This document shows positions 42,782 through 51,595 of a DNA stretch of 64,000 nt, piece after piece (position 1 is the stretch's first letter; each line of letters starts with the position of its first letter). The notes under the pieces are model-generated. The model saw nothing but the letters and a program-made list of their open reading frames with translations, made no database searches and was not told the DNA's origin. The DNA comes from Sphingomonas crocodyli (GTDB lineage Bacteria > Pseudomonadota > Alphaproteobacteria > Sphingomonadales > Sphingomonadaceae), in the NCBI RefSeq assembly GCF_004005865.1, contig NZ_SACN01000001.1:1178001-1242000 (forward strand). Direction: 5' to 3'. A program made the position numbers and the translations under genes.

Positions 42782-43119
42782 GGGGCGGCGCGGCCACCCA
42801 ATGCGCTGTCGTTCGCGACGTCCCTACAGCCTTGCCCCTTCTCGACACGAAGCCATGTGTGGACATAGCCGCTGACATATCCCCACCGGGCGCGCGAGCC
42901 GTCACGGCATGTGATTTCGATCGTCCCGTCATGCTGTGGAACGGCGTAGAAAAGGCCGAACGGTAAGACGTGGAGAGGCTGGGCGGGTGGGCCTCCGCTC
43001 GTAATGGCTGCGGACGCAACCTGCCCGGACCTGTCGAAGACGATTGCCGAACCCATGATCCAGAACGCCGCGCCGACGATCAGCGCGATCAGCGCCGCGC
43101 CTGACGCTCGCCACATCAT
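42778..43119 (-). CDS. Small membrane-anchored hypothetical protein
   Basis: 113 residues with an N-terminal membrane helix (about 5-28) and a short extracytoplasmic domain with two Cys ('IEITCRDGSRARWGYVSGYVHTWLRV' and 'GQGCRDV'). Two adjacent ATG codons at 43119 and 43116; overlaps the TetR stop. Its stop codon overlaps that of DoxX by 3 bases on the other strand. Function unknown. Confidence 0.7.
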   Translation of the reverse strand: MMWRASGAALIALIVGAAFWIMGSAIVFDRSGQVASAAITSGGPPAQPLHVLPFGLFYAVPQHDGTIEITCRDGSRARWGYVSGYVHTWLRVEKGQGCRDVANDSALGGRAAP

Positions 43120-43781
43120 TCGGTGGCATCCCCCAACCGCGCCGCCATCCCCGCGATGCAGGTCTCGATCGCGAAGTCGAGCTGGGCGTCGCCATAGGTG
43201 TCTATGCCGCCTTCGGTGATGCGCGCCAGATTGGGGAAGGCGGCCTCGCCGTGGCTGGAAAGGCTGCCGAGCAGCAGGTTGATGCGCGTGTTGGCCGGGT
43301 TGGTGCGGCTGGTTTCGGCGTCGCGGGCGAAGGCGTGGCAGATGTTGGTGAGCAAGGCGAGACTGCGCACCGCCGCCGCATCATCGAAGCCCGCATCTGT
43401 CAGCTTGAGCAGCAGCGCCTCGGTCGTCGCGAGGAAGCGGCCGGCGAGCGCGTGGTGCGGGGGCAGGTGGCGCGCGTGCGATCCGGTGACGATCACCGCC
43501 TGCGCATAGCCGCGGCCATAGATGCGGCACGCCTCCCGCCAGTCGGCATGCGCAGCGATCTCGACCCCCGAAAAGCTGCTGGCAAAACTTTCCTGCGCGA
43601 TCAGGCCGAGCAGGGTTTCGCGATCGCCGACATGATAGTTGAGCGCCTTGCGATCGACGCCCAGCACGTCCGCCACCGCCTGCATCGACAGCGCGTCGGG
43701 CGCGATCTCGCGCGCCGCCGTGATGATCCGCGCGAGATCGAGCCCCGCCCTGTTCCCCGGTGATCGCCGCGCCGCCGCCAT
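43116..43781 (-). CDS. TetR-family regulator
   Basis: 221 residues from ATG 43781. N-terminal helix-turn-helix 'IITAAREIAPDALSMQAVADVLGVDRKALNYHVGDRETLLGLIAQESF' with the family Tyr-His pair, then a TetR ligand domain. It is divergent from the MpaB-like oxygenase gene; the ATTCCCG-N2-CGGGAAT palindrome between them is the likely operator, so it probably represses that gene. Confidence 0.93.
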   Translation of the reverse strand: MAAARRSPGNRAGLDLARIITAAREIAPDALSMQAVADVLGVDRKALNYHVGDRETLLGLIAQESFASSFSGVEIAAHADWREACRIYGRGYAQAVIVTGSHARHLPPHHALAGRFLATTEALLLKLTDAGFDDAAAVRSLALLTNICHAFARDAETSRTNPANTRINLLLGSLSSHGEAAFPNLARITEGGIDTYGDAQLDFAIETCIAGMAARLGDATE

Positions 43782-43842
43782 ATCCGCCCATCCGTTTCCC
43801 AGGGTTGACCTATCGCCCCGTCCGCATCGATAAGGCAAGTAT

Positions 43843-43858
43843 ATTCCCGACCGGGAAT
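43843..43858. promoter_or_regulatory. Probable TetR operator
   Basis: ATTCCCG-AC-CGGGAAT, perfect seven-base arms, between tetR and the divergent oxygenase gene and 28 bases before the latter's ATG. Confidence 0.8.
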
Positions 43859-43885
43859 TGAGTCGGGGAGCGGAGGAGAGGGCCA

Positions 43886-44974
43886 ATGAGCACGGCGGAG
43901 GCGAACACGCGCGTCGTCGACAATATCCTGTCGACCGAAAAGCTGATGGGGACCGAGCGACGCTGGCGGCGCTTTGGTGAGCCGGTGCCCGCGGGCGCCC
44001 CGACCGGGCCGGATGGCGCGCCCGATTACGGGCTGTTCGGGCCGGGCAGCGTGGCGTGGGACGTGCTGCTCCATCCGGCGGTTATCGTGCTGGAGAGCAT
44101 CGGGCAGTCGCTGATGCAGCTTACCTACAAGCCGATCGCGGCGGGCATCCGCGATCATGATCCGCTGTCGCGCAAGGCGCGCGACGGGACGTTGACCTAT
44201 TTCGATGCCTTCGAACGGTTCCAGCGCAATTCGGGGATGCATGCGCCGATGTGGCTGGGCGACGGGGCGACCGCGCGCAAGATGGCCGATCACCTGCACC
44301 GCGTGCACAAGAGGGTCGCGGGCGACGTGATCGATATCGGCGCGCCCGACCTGGGCGGCTATGCGGCCGCCGAACCGCGCGAGGCGATGTGGGCCGCGCT
44401 GACCGAAATGCACCCGATCCTGCGCATGTATGAGGCGTTCGCCTTTCGCGGTTTCTGGCTGCCGCGCCGCCTGCCCAAGGCGAAGCGCGACCAATATGTG
44501 CGCGAGGTGGGCGCCTATCTCCGCCTTGTCGGCGCGCCGGAGGCGGAGATTCCGCAGGACATGGCGCAGTTGCGCGCGCTCTACCGCAAATACGACCATC
44601 TGTTCGGGCATAGCGACACGATCGACACCATCCCCGCGACCGGCCAGAATTTCCCGCAGCTTTCGGCCGAGACGATGAAGCGCAATTTCCACAAGACGCA
44701 GGTTCGCGCGATCCTGCCGCTGATGATCCAGTTCGCGATGTTCAAGCTACCGATCCTGGGCGCGCTGCCCGCAAAGGCGCGGCACAATGCGGGGCTGGGG
44801 CCGGTGAAAAGCGCGGTCGCGGTGGCGGCGCGCTATCTGGCGATGCCGCTGTTCTGGCTGCTCCAGCAGGGGCCGTTCGAACGGCGGCTGATGCGGCTGA
44901 TGTGGGGGCCGGACGGCGTGGCGCTGATCGACAATGCGCGCCGGCTCCACAAGCAGGCGAAGCAGGTGCGTTAA
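43886..44974 (+). CDS. Oxygenase MpaB-family (DUF2236) protein
   Basis: 362 residues, mostly helical. 'DYGLFGPGSVAWDVLLHPAVIVLESIGQSLMQL', 'ARKMADHLHRVHKRVAGD', 'EAMWAALTEMHPILRMYEAF' with conserved His and Asp residues fit the DUF2236 fold shared with latex-clearing protein and MpaB, which bind b-type heme. Substrate unknown, probably a lipid or terpenoid. Controlled by the adjacent TetR. A shorter relative is at 61017. Confidence 0.85.
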   Translation: MSTAEANTRVVDNILSTEKLMGTERRWRRFGEPVPAGAPTGPDGAPDYGLFGPGSVAWDVLLHPAVIVLESIGQSLMQLTYKPIAAGIRDHDPLSRKARDGTLTYFDAFERFQRNSGMHAPMWLGDGATARKMADHLHRVHKRVAGDVIDIGAPDLGGYAAAEPREAMWAALTEMHPILRMYEAFAFRGFWLPRRLPKAKRDQYVREVGAYLRLVGAPEAEIPQDMAQLRALYRKYDHLFGHSDTIDTIPATGQNFPQLSAETMKRNFHKTQVRAILPLMIQFAMFKLPILGALPAKARHNAGLGPVKSAVAVAARYLAMPLFWLLQQGPFERRLMRLMWGPDGVALIDNARRLHKQAKQVR

Positions 44975-45759
44975 CCCGCGTCGCGCAGGTCGGACGCCAG
45001 CGGCTGGCGCGCCAGATAGCCGCCGTCGACGCGGTAGCATTCGCCGGTAATGTAGCGCGCGTCGTCGGAGGCGAGGAAGGCGACCATCGCGGCGATGTCG
45101 TCGCCCTCGCCGACGAACGGGAGCGCGATGTGGCGCGCGAACATGTCGATATAGCCGGGCATCATCGCGCGCATCCCTTCATCGGCGATCAGGCCGGGGG
45201 CGATCGCGTTGCAACGGATGCGCTGATGCCCGTGCTGGGTCGCGACCGACTGGGTGAAGCCCAGGATGCCGGCCTTTGCGGTGGCATAGGCGATGCGTGC
45301 GACATCGCCCGCCAGCCCGGCGCACGACGTGGTGTTGATGATCGATCCGCCGCCGCCCGCGATCATGTGCGGGATCGCGTACTTCGCCGCGGCGAAATAA
45401 CCGCGCAGGCTCACCGCCATGCTGGCGTCCCACAGCTCGAACGATGTGTCGATCGCGGTGCCGTCCCCCTTGCTGGGGAAGGCGGCATTGTTGTGGAGGA
45501 TGTCGAGCCGCCCGAAGCGATCGATCGTGGCGGCCACCATCGCCTCGACCTGTTTCACGTCAGCCATGTCGCAGGCGAGGCCGATCGCGGCGTCGCCGTG
45601 CAGATCGGCCACCGCTTGCGCCGCATCGCCGCGCAGATCGACGACCGCCACCTTCGCACCTTCACCGATCAGCCGCCGCACCACCGCCGATCCGATCCGC
45701 CCCGCCCCCGCCGTGACGATCGCGACCTTATTGTTGAGGCGGTTGGGGCAGGGGTTCAT
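44971..45759 (-). CDS. Short-chain dehydrogenase/reductase
   Basis: 262-residue classical SDR: 'VAIVTAGAGRIGSAVVRRL', 'VVDLRGD' (NAD preference), 'HNNAAF', catalytic Ser in 'INTTSCAG', 'YATAKAG' with Tyr and Lys, C-terminal 'RVDGGYLARQP'. Convergent with the MpaB-like gene, overlapping 4 bases at the ends. Substrate unknown. Confidence 0.92.
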   Translation of the reverse strand: MNPCPNRLNNKVAIVTAGAGRIGSAVVRRLIGEGAKVAVVDLRGDAAQAVADLHGDAAIGLACDMADVKQVEAMVAATIDRFGRLDILHNNAAFPSKGDGTAIDTSFELWDASMAVSLRGYFAAAKYAIPHMIAGGGGSIINTTSCAGLAGDVARIAYATAKAGILGFTQSVATQHGHQRIRCNAIAPGLIADEGMRAMMPGYIDMFARHIALPFVGEGDDIAAMVAFLASDDARYITGECYRVDGGYLARQPLASDLRDAG

Positions 45760-45836
45760 GCGGGCTCTCCTTTATGCATTTGCGCGGGAGGATAGCCGGG
45801 CAGGCGGCGGGAGCAATGCCGCCGCGCTTTATCCTA

Positions 45837-47330
45837 TCAATGCGGAACCGCGCCCAGCTCCACCCCCGTCTTGTCGTGCAGCGCGAAGCGATCGACGATG
45901 TCGGCGCTGGCGCGGTTATAGCCGATCACCTCGACGATCGCCCCGTCGCGGCGCAGGCGGGCGACGACCTTGTCGAGCGCGCCGACGCCCGAAATGTCCC
46001 AGAAGTGCGCAGCGGAGACGTCGATCGTCACGATCGCGGCGCCCTCCGGCCCGAAGGCGCGGGTGAAGCGATCGACCGAGGCGAAGAAGATCTCACCCGT
46101 CACGCGATAGACGATCGGCCCGCCATTGGCGGCGGCTTCGCGCTCCACCGCGAACATGCGCTGCACCTTGCCGGCGAAGAAGATGCCCGACAGCAGCACG
46201 CCGGTCAGCACGCCCAGCGACAGATCGCGCGTCGCGACGACGACGATCACGGTCGCCAGCATCACGATCGACGATGTCGGCGGGTGGCGGCGCAGATTGG
46301 GGATCGAGTTCCAGCTGAACGTGCCGATCGACACCATGATCATCACTGCGACCAGCGCCGGCATCGGCACGCGCCCCACCCAAGGGCCGAGCACCGCGAG
46401 CAGGAACAGCAACACCACGCCCGCGGTGAAGGTCGACAGCCGGCTGCGCCCGCCCGAGGTGACGTTGATCACCGACTGGCCGATCATCGCGCAGCCGCCC
46501 ATGCCGCCGAACAGGGCCGCGACGATGTTCGCCCCGCCTTGCCCCGCGCATTCGACGCGCTTGTCGCTGTCCGTATCGGTCATGTCGTCGACGATCTGCG
46601 CGGTCAGCAGGGATTCGAGCAGGCCCACCGCCGCCATTGCCAGCGAATAAGGCAGGATGATGCGCAGCGTCTCCAGCGTCAGCGGCACCTGCGGCAGCGC
46701 GAAGCCGGGCAGGCCATCGGGCAACTTGCCCATATCGCCGACCGTGTTGACCGGCAGGCCCATACCGATGCTGATCGCGCTCAGCACGAGGATCGCGACC
46801 AGCGGGGAGGGGACGGCGGTGGTGAGGCGCGGCAGCGCGTAGATGATAGCGAGGCCGCCCGCGATCATCGCATAAGTGTGCCACGTCACGCCGGTCAGCT
46901 GCGGCAGCTGCGCCATGAAGATCAGGATGGCGAGCGCGTTGACGAACCCGGTGATCACCGATCGCGACACGAACTGCATCACCAGATTGAGCCGCAACAG
47001 CCCTGCCGCGATCTGGATCAGGCCCATCAGGATGGTCGCGGCGAAGAGATATTCGACGCCATGATCGCGCACCAGCGGGCCGACAAGGACGGCGACGGCG
47101 GCGGTCGCGGCGGAGATCATGCCCGGCCGCCCGCCGATGAAAGCGATCATGATCGCGATCGCGACCGATGCGTAGAGGCCGACGCGCGGATCGACCCCGG
47201 CGATGATCGAAAAGCCGATCGCTTCGGGAATGAGCGCGAGCGCGACGACGATGCCGGCGAGGATATCGCGGCGGGCACCATCGGCGGTGCCGAACCACTG
47301 GCGGCGATAGGAGGACGACAGGAAGGGCAT
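45837..47330 (-). CDS. SulP-family anion transporter with STAS domain
   Basis: 497 residues from ATG 47330 (an upstream start at 47435 would add a Cys-rich, unlikely N-terminus). The membrane part (about 20-385) has the SulP segments '[34 protein letters not shown]', '[22 protein letters not shown]', '[24 protein letters not shown]' and '[38 protein letters not shown]'. A C-terminal STAS domain (about 405-490) follows. It may carry sulfate or bicarbonate. Confidence 0.94.
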   Translation of the reverse strand: MPFLSSSYRRQWFGTADGARRDILAGIVVALALIPEAIGFSIIAGVDPRVGLYASVAIAIMIAFIGGRPGMISAATAAVAVLVGPLVRDHGVEYLFAATILMGLIQIAAGLLRLNLVMQFVSRSVITGFVNALAILIFMAQLPQLTGVTWHTYAMIAGGLAIIYALPRLTTAVPSPLVAILVLSAISIGMGLPVNTVGDMGKLPDGLPGFALPQVPLTLETLRIILPYSLAMAAVGLLESLLTAQIVDDMTDTDSDKRVECAGQGGANIVAALFGGMGGCAMIGQSVINVTSGGRSRLSTFTAGVVLLFLLAVLGPWVGRVPMPALVAVMIMVSIGTFSWNSIPNLRRHPPTSSIVMLATVIVVVATRDLSLGVLTGVLLSGIFFAGKVQRMFAVEREAAANGGPIVYRVTGEIFFASVDRFTRAFGPEGAAIVTIDVSAAHFWDISGVGALDKVVARLRRDGAIVEVIGYNRASADIVDRFALHDKTGVELGAVPH

Positions 47331-47499
47331 GGGATTGTCCACATCAAGGCACATGGCGCACGCAGGGCGCTGAGAGGTTGCATGTGTGATGTTGTCCGGC
47401 GGATCGGCGGCCGGAATAGCCATCCGGAATTGCACCGGATCCTTGCGAATGAAGGCTTCTTAGGCGGGCGGGGCGGCGGAGGCAACCAGGTGCATATCC

Positions 47500-47533
47500 A
47501 TTAGTTTTGACTAATATATTAGCAAATGCTAAT
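47500..47533. promoter_or_regulatory. Tandem inverted repeats upstream of ArsR gene
   Basis: ATTAGT-TTTG-ACTAAT (47500-47515) and ATTAGC-AAAT-GCTAAT (47518-47533), directly before the ArsR start codon at 47542. AT-rich and likely the autoregulatory operator. The 47331-47499 stretch otherwise holds only the divergent sulP leader. Confidence 0.72.
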
Positions 47534-47541
47534 CGATTCGT

Positions 47542-47865
47542 ATGATGCAAACCCAGATCGATACCGTGCTGCGCGCGCTTGCCGATCCCACGCGGCGCGC
47601 GGTGTTCGAACGCCTCATGCGTTCCGAACTCAACGTCGCCGAACTGACCGCGACGAGCGGGGTGACGCAGGGCGCGGTGTCGCAGCATCTGCGGCACCTC
47701 AAGCAGGCCGGGCTGGCGGTGGAGCGGCCCGACGGCCGCCGGACCTTCTATCGCGCACGGCCCGAGGGGCTGACGCCGCTGTTCGACTGGCTGAGCCATT
47801 ACGAGACATTCTGGCGCGAAGGCTTTGCCGAGCTGCGCGCCCTGCTGAAGGAGATCGATCCGTGA
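47542..47865 (+). CDS. ArsR/SmtB-family regulator
   Basis: 107 residues. 'ALADPTRRAVFERLMRSELNVAELTATSGVTQGAVSQHLRHLKQAGLAVERPDGRRTFYRA' is a typical ArsR winged helix, with no metal-binding Cys; it resembles the SdpR-like group that is co-transcribed with SRPBCC genes. Overlaps the next gene by 4 bases (GTGA). Probably autorepressed through the inverted repeats just upstream. Confidence 0.95.
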   Translation: MMQTQIDTVLRALADPTRRAVFERLMRSELNVAELTATSGVTQGAVSQHLRHLKQAGLAVERPDGRRTFYRARPEGLTPLFDWLSHYETFWREGFAELRALLKEIDP

Positions 47866-48329
47866 CCGATGTGAACGTGCAGGCCGCAACCCGCGAGATC
47901 GTGGTCGACGAGGTGTTTCCGCATTCGCCAGAGACGATCTGGGCGGCGCTGATCCGGCCCGATCTGATGGCGCGCTGGCTGCGGATGACGCCGGTGGGGT
48001 TCGAACCGGTCGTCGGCAATCGCTTCACCTATCAGACGAGCGCGGCGGGCGAATGGGACGGGACGATCCAGTGCGAGGTCGTCGAAGTCGTGCCCAATCG
48101 CTGCCTGGCCTATAGCTGGCGGGGCGGGCATGCGGACAATGTCGGCTATGGTTCGCTGCTCGACACCGTCGTGTCGCTGACGCTGGAGCCGCAGGCGGAT
48201 GGCACGCGGCTGCGCGTCGTCCATTCGGGCTTCGTCCTGCCGCGCAACGAGACCGCTTATACCAATATGAGCGGCGGCTGGATCGGCGTGGTTGCGCGGA
48301 TCGGCGAGATTTCCGGCGAACAGAGCTGA
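47862..48329 (+). CDS. SRPBCC (AHSA1-like) domain protein
   Basis: 155 residues from GTG 47862. 'IVVDEVFPHSPETIWAALIRPDLMARWL', 'GEWDGTIQCEVVEVVPNRCLAYSWRGG' and 'GTRLRVVHSGF' are the START-like AHSA1 fold, a small lipid- or hydrophobic-ligand-binding cup. Constant partner of the ArsR gene. Function not known in detail. Confidence 0.93.
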   Translation: MTDVNVQAATREIVVDEVFPHSPETIWAALIRPDLMARWLRMTPVGFEPVVGNRFTYQTSAAGEWDGTIQCEVVEVVPNRCLAYSWRGGHADNVGYGSLLDTVVSLTLEPQADGTRLRVVHSGFVLPRNETAYTNMSGGWIGVVARIGEISGEQS

Positions 48330-48343
48330 GCGGGGGCGCGATC

Positions 48344-49114
48344 ATGCAGCACGATCTTCCGGCCAATCATCCGCCCATCGTCTCCCCGGAGGCGTGGCGC
48401 GAGGCGCGCGCCGCGATGCTGATCAAGGAAAAGGCGCATGTCCGCGCCCGCGACGCGCTGGCCGCCGAACGCCGCCGCATGCCGTGGATGGCGATCGAAA
48501 AGGATTACAGGTTCGAAGGGCCGGACGGACCGGTCAGCCTGCTCGATCTGTTCGCGGGGCGGCGGCAGCTGATCGTCTATCGCGCCTTCTTCGAACCCGG
48601 CGTATTCGGCTGGCCGGATCATGCTTGCCGCGGATGTTCGATGGTGGCCGATCAGGTATCGAACCTGACCCATCTGCATCAGCGCGACACCACATTGGTC
48701 TATGCCTCACGCGCGCCGCAGCCCGATATCGCGCGGCTCAAGGCGCGCATGGGGTGGGGGCAGATCCCCTGGTACACGATCACCGACGCTTTCGACGCGG
48801 ACTTCGGCGTCGACGAATGGCACGGGCACAATGTGTTCATCCGCGATGGCGACGCGATCTTCCGCACCTATTTCATCGACAATCGCGGTGACGAAGCGAT
48901 GGGCACCTTGTGGAGCTACCTCGATCTCACGCCGCTGGGTCGGCAGGAAATCTGGGAGGATTCGCCCGAAGGCTATCCGCAGGACCGCCCGTACAAATGG
49001 TGGAACTGGCACGACAATTATGTCGCGGAGCCGGCCGTCGACGCGACCTGGGCGGAGATTTCGGACGCGGGCGAAGCCGCCTTCCGCGATCCCGCCGCCC
49101 CGCCCAAGGCATGA
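48344..49114 (+). CDS. DUF899 thioredoxin-fold protein
   Basis: 256 residues: 'LIKEKAHVRARDALAAERRRMPWMAIEKDYRFEGPDG', 'LIVYRAFFEPGV', 'ACRGCSMVADQVSNLTHLHQRDTTLVYASRAP' and 'GVDEWHGHNVFIRDGDAIFRTYF' are DUF899 motifs. The fold is thioredoxin-like with a single 'CRGC' pair. Third gene after ArsR-SRPBCC, 14 bases from the last; likely one operon. Overlaps the next small gene. Confidence 0.9.
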   Translation: MQHDLPANHPPIVSPEAWREARAAMLIKEKAHVRARDALAAERRRMPWMAIEKDYRFEGPDGPVSLLDLFAGRRQLIVYRAFFEPGVFGWPDHACRGCSMVADQVSNLTHLHQRDTTLVYASRAPQPDIARLKARMGWGQIPWYTITDAFDADFGVDEWHGHNVFIRDGDAIFRTYFIDNRGDEAMGTLWSYLDLTPLGRQEIWEDSPEGYPQDRPYKWWNWHDNYVAEPAVDATWAEISDAGEAAFRDPAAPPKA

Positions 49115-49326
49115 CGATGGCGCGCTGGCTGAAACTGGCGGCCAGCCCGGTCTTCGCGCTGATGGCATTGGCGAACGCGCTGGCCGGGCCGGGCGTGGCG
49201 GCCCTGTGTTCGGCCTCCGCCATCGCGCCGATCGGCAGCATGACGACGATGTATGCGCTGATGGCCTTATTCCACGCGCCGCCGTGGCTCGGATTGTTTG
49301 CCGCGGGCAGGCCGAACGGCGGGTAA
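49111..49326 (+). CDS. Small membrane protein
   Basis: 71 residues from ATG 49111, overlapping the DUF899 stop. Two hydrophobic helices (about 5-35 and 45-65) joined by a short loop, ending 'AAGRPNGG'. Last gene of the ArsR operon. No family recognised. Confidence 0.7.
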   Translation: MTMARWLKLAASPVFALMALANALAGPGVAALCSASAIAPIGSMTTMYALMALFHAPPWLGLFAAGRPNGG

Positions 49327-49328
49327 GC

Positions 49329-49619
49329 TCACTCGCAATCGTATTTCGCCGTGATGTCCTTGCAGCTTTGGTCGGTCTCCGGTTTGTCCTTTGCCGCGCG
49401 CCACATCTTCACGCTGTCGGCGATCTGCTTTTCCCAGGGGGCGCGGATGGTGTCGGGGGCGCCGGCGTCGATCGTCTGTTGGAGGCAGGCGCGCATCGCT
49501 TTGGCCGCGCCCTGACAGGCGGGGGAGAGGCCGGCGAGGTCGGGCGTCGGATCGGCGGCCAGCGCGGGGGCGGTGGCGATGAGCAGGGAGGCCGCGAGGG
49601 CGGCGGTGAGCGGTCGCAT
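49329..49619 (-). CDS. Small secreted Cys-containing protein
   Basis: 96 residues from ATG 49619. Signal peptide ends near 'APALA' (about residue 22). The mature domain has four Cys ('PACQGA', 'RACLQQ', 'QSCKDI', 'YDCE'), enough for two disulfides, and is helical. Convergent with the small membrane gene, stops 2 bases apart. No family recognised. Confidence 0.75.
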   Translation of the reverse strand: MRPLTAALAASLLIATAPALAADPTPDLAGLSPACQGAAKAMRACLQQTIDAGAPDTIRAPWEKQIADSVKMWRAAKDKPETDQSCKDITAKYDCE

Positions 49620-49648
49620 CGTGGCTCCTTTGCCGGGCGCGCGGGTGG

Positions 49649-50569
49649 TCAGATGCGCCACGCCGCCTCTCCATAAATGGCGTCATAATCGTCGGTGGCG
49701 ATGGTGGTGATGCCGATCGATTCGAGGAAGAAATATTTGGCGCGGTCGTCGGGCGAGGCCTCGCTTGCCGGGTGGACATACCAGGCGGGTTTGCGGCGAT
49801 CGGGGAAGCGGCGGAAGTAACGCGCGCGCTCGATCAGGAGCCAGCGCAGGAACACCTCCTGCGTGCCGAGTTGCAGGCCGAAGATCAGCAGCGGCATGGT
49901 GAAGACGATGTGCAGCCACGAATGGCGGCCGCGCCAGTGCGCGACGTCGCCCTTGCCGAACAGCCCGTTGCGTCCGCGCAGCCACGATTGGGCGCGGGCG
50001 ACGGCGTCCATATAGTGGACGAGGCCGAGGCGGATGCTGCGGATGTGGGTGATGAAGCCGTTGATGTGCCAGATGCCGAAACGGTCACACGGGTTCGCCA
50101 TGCGGGCGTGGGCGAAGTATTTCTCCCACGGATAATAGTCGGTCGGCCGCTTCAGCCCGCCGCGCGGTTCGAACATGGTGCGCAGCCGCGCGCCCGCCGC
50201 GTCCGACAGGATCGTGTCGAAATTGGTGGTCAGGATCGGCGCATTGTGCGCCGCCGCCCAGGCAGTGATCCGATGGTGATGCGGCGCGGGGGACCAGCCG
50301 GCCATCGATGCGCAGAACTCGCGCTGAAGCGTCTGCGGGGTCGCGTCGGGCGGGAGCTTGAGGTCGATCAGGTCGTACAGTTCGGTCAGCGCGAAGCGGG
50401 CGGCGTGATCGGCCGACGCGAGGCCGTGGCGCGCGGCCATGCGCTGGATCATCGCATTCCAGTCGGTGCCCGTATCGGCGGCGTCGTAGCGATGGATGCC
50501 GTTGCCGATCACCAGCGCGATCGGCCCGTCATTGTCGATCCGCGAGAGGAAGCCGGCGGTCAGCCCCAA
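49649..50569 (-). CDS. SIR2-like domain protein
   Basis: 306 residues if TTG 50569 is the start (no ATG or GTG is suitably placed; the gene overlaps the upstream stop by 10 bases). SIR2-like hallmarks: 'IALVIGNGIHRY' nucleotide loop, 'APILTTNFDTIL' with the catalytic-type Asn116, 'FGIWHINGFITHIRSIRLGLVHYMD' with His168, and 'LLIFGLQLGTQEVFLRWLLIERARYFR'. This is the pattern of the SIR2 NADase families used in antiphage systems, not of protein deacylases. Here it follows GFA and DUF938 genes in a compact operon rather than a known defence set. Whether it degrades NAD is untested. Confidence 0.72.
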   Translation of the reverse strand: MGLTAGFLSRIDNDGPIALVIGNGIHRYDAADTGTDWNAMIQRMAARHGLASADHAARFALTELYDLIDLKLPPDATPQTLQREFCASMAGWSPAPHHHRITAWAAAHNAPILTTNFDTILSDAAGARLRTMFEPRGGLKRPTDYYPWEKYFAHARMANPCDRFGIWHINGFITHIRSIRLGLVHYMDAVARAQSWLRGRNGLFGKGDVAHWRGRHSWLHIVFTMPLLIFGLQLGTQEVFLRWLLIERARYFRRFPDRRKPAWYVHPASEASPDDRAKYFFLESIGITTIATDDYDAIYGEAAWRI

Positions 50570-50958
50570 TGCTCCATCGGCAGATCGCCCGCGTTGAACG
50601 CCCACGAATGGCGGCGATCGTCGTACACCGAGACGGAAGGGGGCGGGAAGGCGGGGTCGGCGAAGGCGCCGACGGCGACGTAGATTATGTCGGGCGCGGC
50701 ATCCGGAACCCAGCAGACGGTCGATCCGCAGGTGGGGCAGAAGTGGAAGCTGGCGGTGGTGCCCTCATCCCCCGTGCGGCTCCACGTCGCGGAGGGGCCG
50801 GTGATCGTCACGGCCGCGCGCGGGAAGCGGGCTTGCGCCGCGAAGATGCTGCCGGTGCGCTTCTGGCAGTCGAGGCAGTGGCAGATCGAGACGCGGACGG
50901 GTTCGCCGGCGCACGCGACCGTGAGTTGCCCGCAACTGCAGGCGGCAAGGCGCGTCAC
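50560..50958 (-). CDS. GFA family zinc protein
   Basis: 132 residues from GTG 50958. Zinc ligands Cys in 'CSCGQLTVAC', 'CHCLDCQKRTGS' and 'FCPTCGSTVC' are the glutathione-dependent formaldehyde-activating (GFA) family signature. Despite the name, most members are of unknown activity. GTG overlaps the DUF938 stop (GTGA). Confidence 0.93.
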   Translation of the reverse strand: MTRLAACSCGQLTVACAGEPVRVSICHCLDCQKRTGSIFAAQARFPRAAVTITGPSATWSRTGDEGTTASFHFCPTCGSTVCWVPDAAPDIIYVAVGAFADPAFPPPSVSVYDDRRHSWAFNAGDLPMEHWG

Positions 50959-51563
50959 GCGCTTCTCCGGAACACGACCGACAGGTTGTTCGCGGGCATC
51001 GCGAAGAACACCATGTGGCGGAAACCCGCGGCCAGCGCGGCGCGCTCGACCTCGGCCAGATCGCGCAGCCCCCATTCGGGATTGCGCGCGCGCAGATCGG
51101 CATCGAAGGCGATGTTGCTGGGGGCGGTCTCCACGCCATCGCGGATGAACGGGCCGTAGAGGACGAGCGGGGCGCCGGCCGGGAGCAGTTCGGCGGCGTG
51201 GCGGAGCAGGCCGAGCGTCGCGGCCCAGGGGCTGATGTGGATCATGTTGACCGCGACGATCGCGTCGGCCCGGTCGATCGGCCAGCTTTCGGCCGCCGCA
51301 TCGATATCGAGCGGCGCCAGGATGTTGGGCGTGCCTTCCGCCACGATCCAGTCGGCGATCGAGGCGCGCGCCTCGGGCGAGGGATCGGACGGCTGCCACG
51401 TCAGCCCGGCCAGCCCCGCCGCGAAGTGGATGACATGTTCGCCCGTGCCGCTGGCGATTTCGACGACCGTGCCCGTTGGCGGCATCACCGCCGTCAGAAC
51501 CTCGAGGATCGGCGCGCGGTTGCGAAGCGCGGACGGGCTGGTGCGGCGGGCGTCGGTGCTCAT
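50955..51563 (-). CDS. DUF938 SAM-dependent methyltransferase
   Basis: 202 residues from ATG 51563. 'APILEVLTAVMPPTGTVVEIASGTGEHVIHFAAGLAGLTWQPSDP' is the DUF938 SAM-binding region; 'VNMIHISPWAATLGLLRHAAELLPAGAPLVLYGPFIRDG' follows. First gene of the DUF938-GFA-SIR2 operon. Substrate unknown. Confidence 0.92.
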   Translation of the reverse strand: MSTDARRTSPSALRNRAPILEVLTAVMPPTGTVVEIASGTGEHVIHFAAGLAGLTWQPSDPSPEARASIADWIVAEGTPNILAPLDIDAAAESWPIDRADAIVAVNMIHISPWAATLGLLRHAAELLPAGAPLVLYGPFIRDGVETAPSNIAFDADLRARNPEWGLRDLAEVERAALAAGFRHMVFFAMPANNLSVVFRRSA

Positions 51564-51595
51564 GCGCCCTTCATGGCGCACGAGCATGGGCCGGA

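Noticed and set aside
45774-47504. Long plus-strand ORF opposite the SulP gene
   Set aside because: Low-complexity His/Arg/Asp-rich translation, a typical antisense shadow of a GC-rich gene; SulP has clear family motifs.
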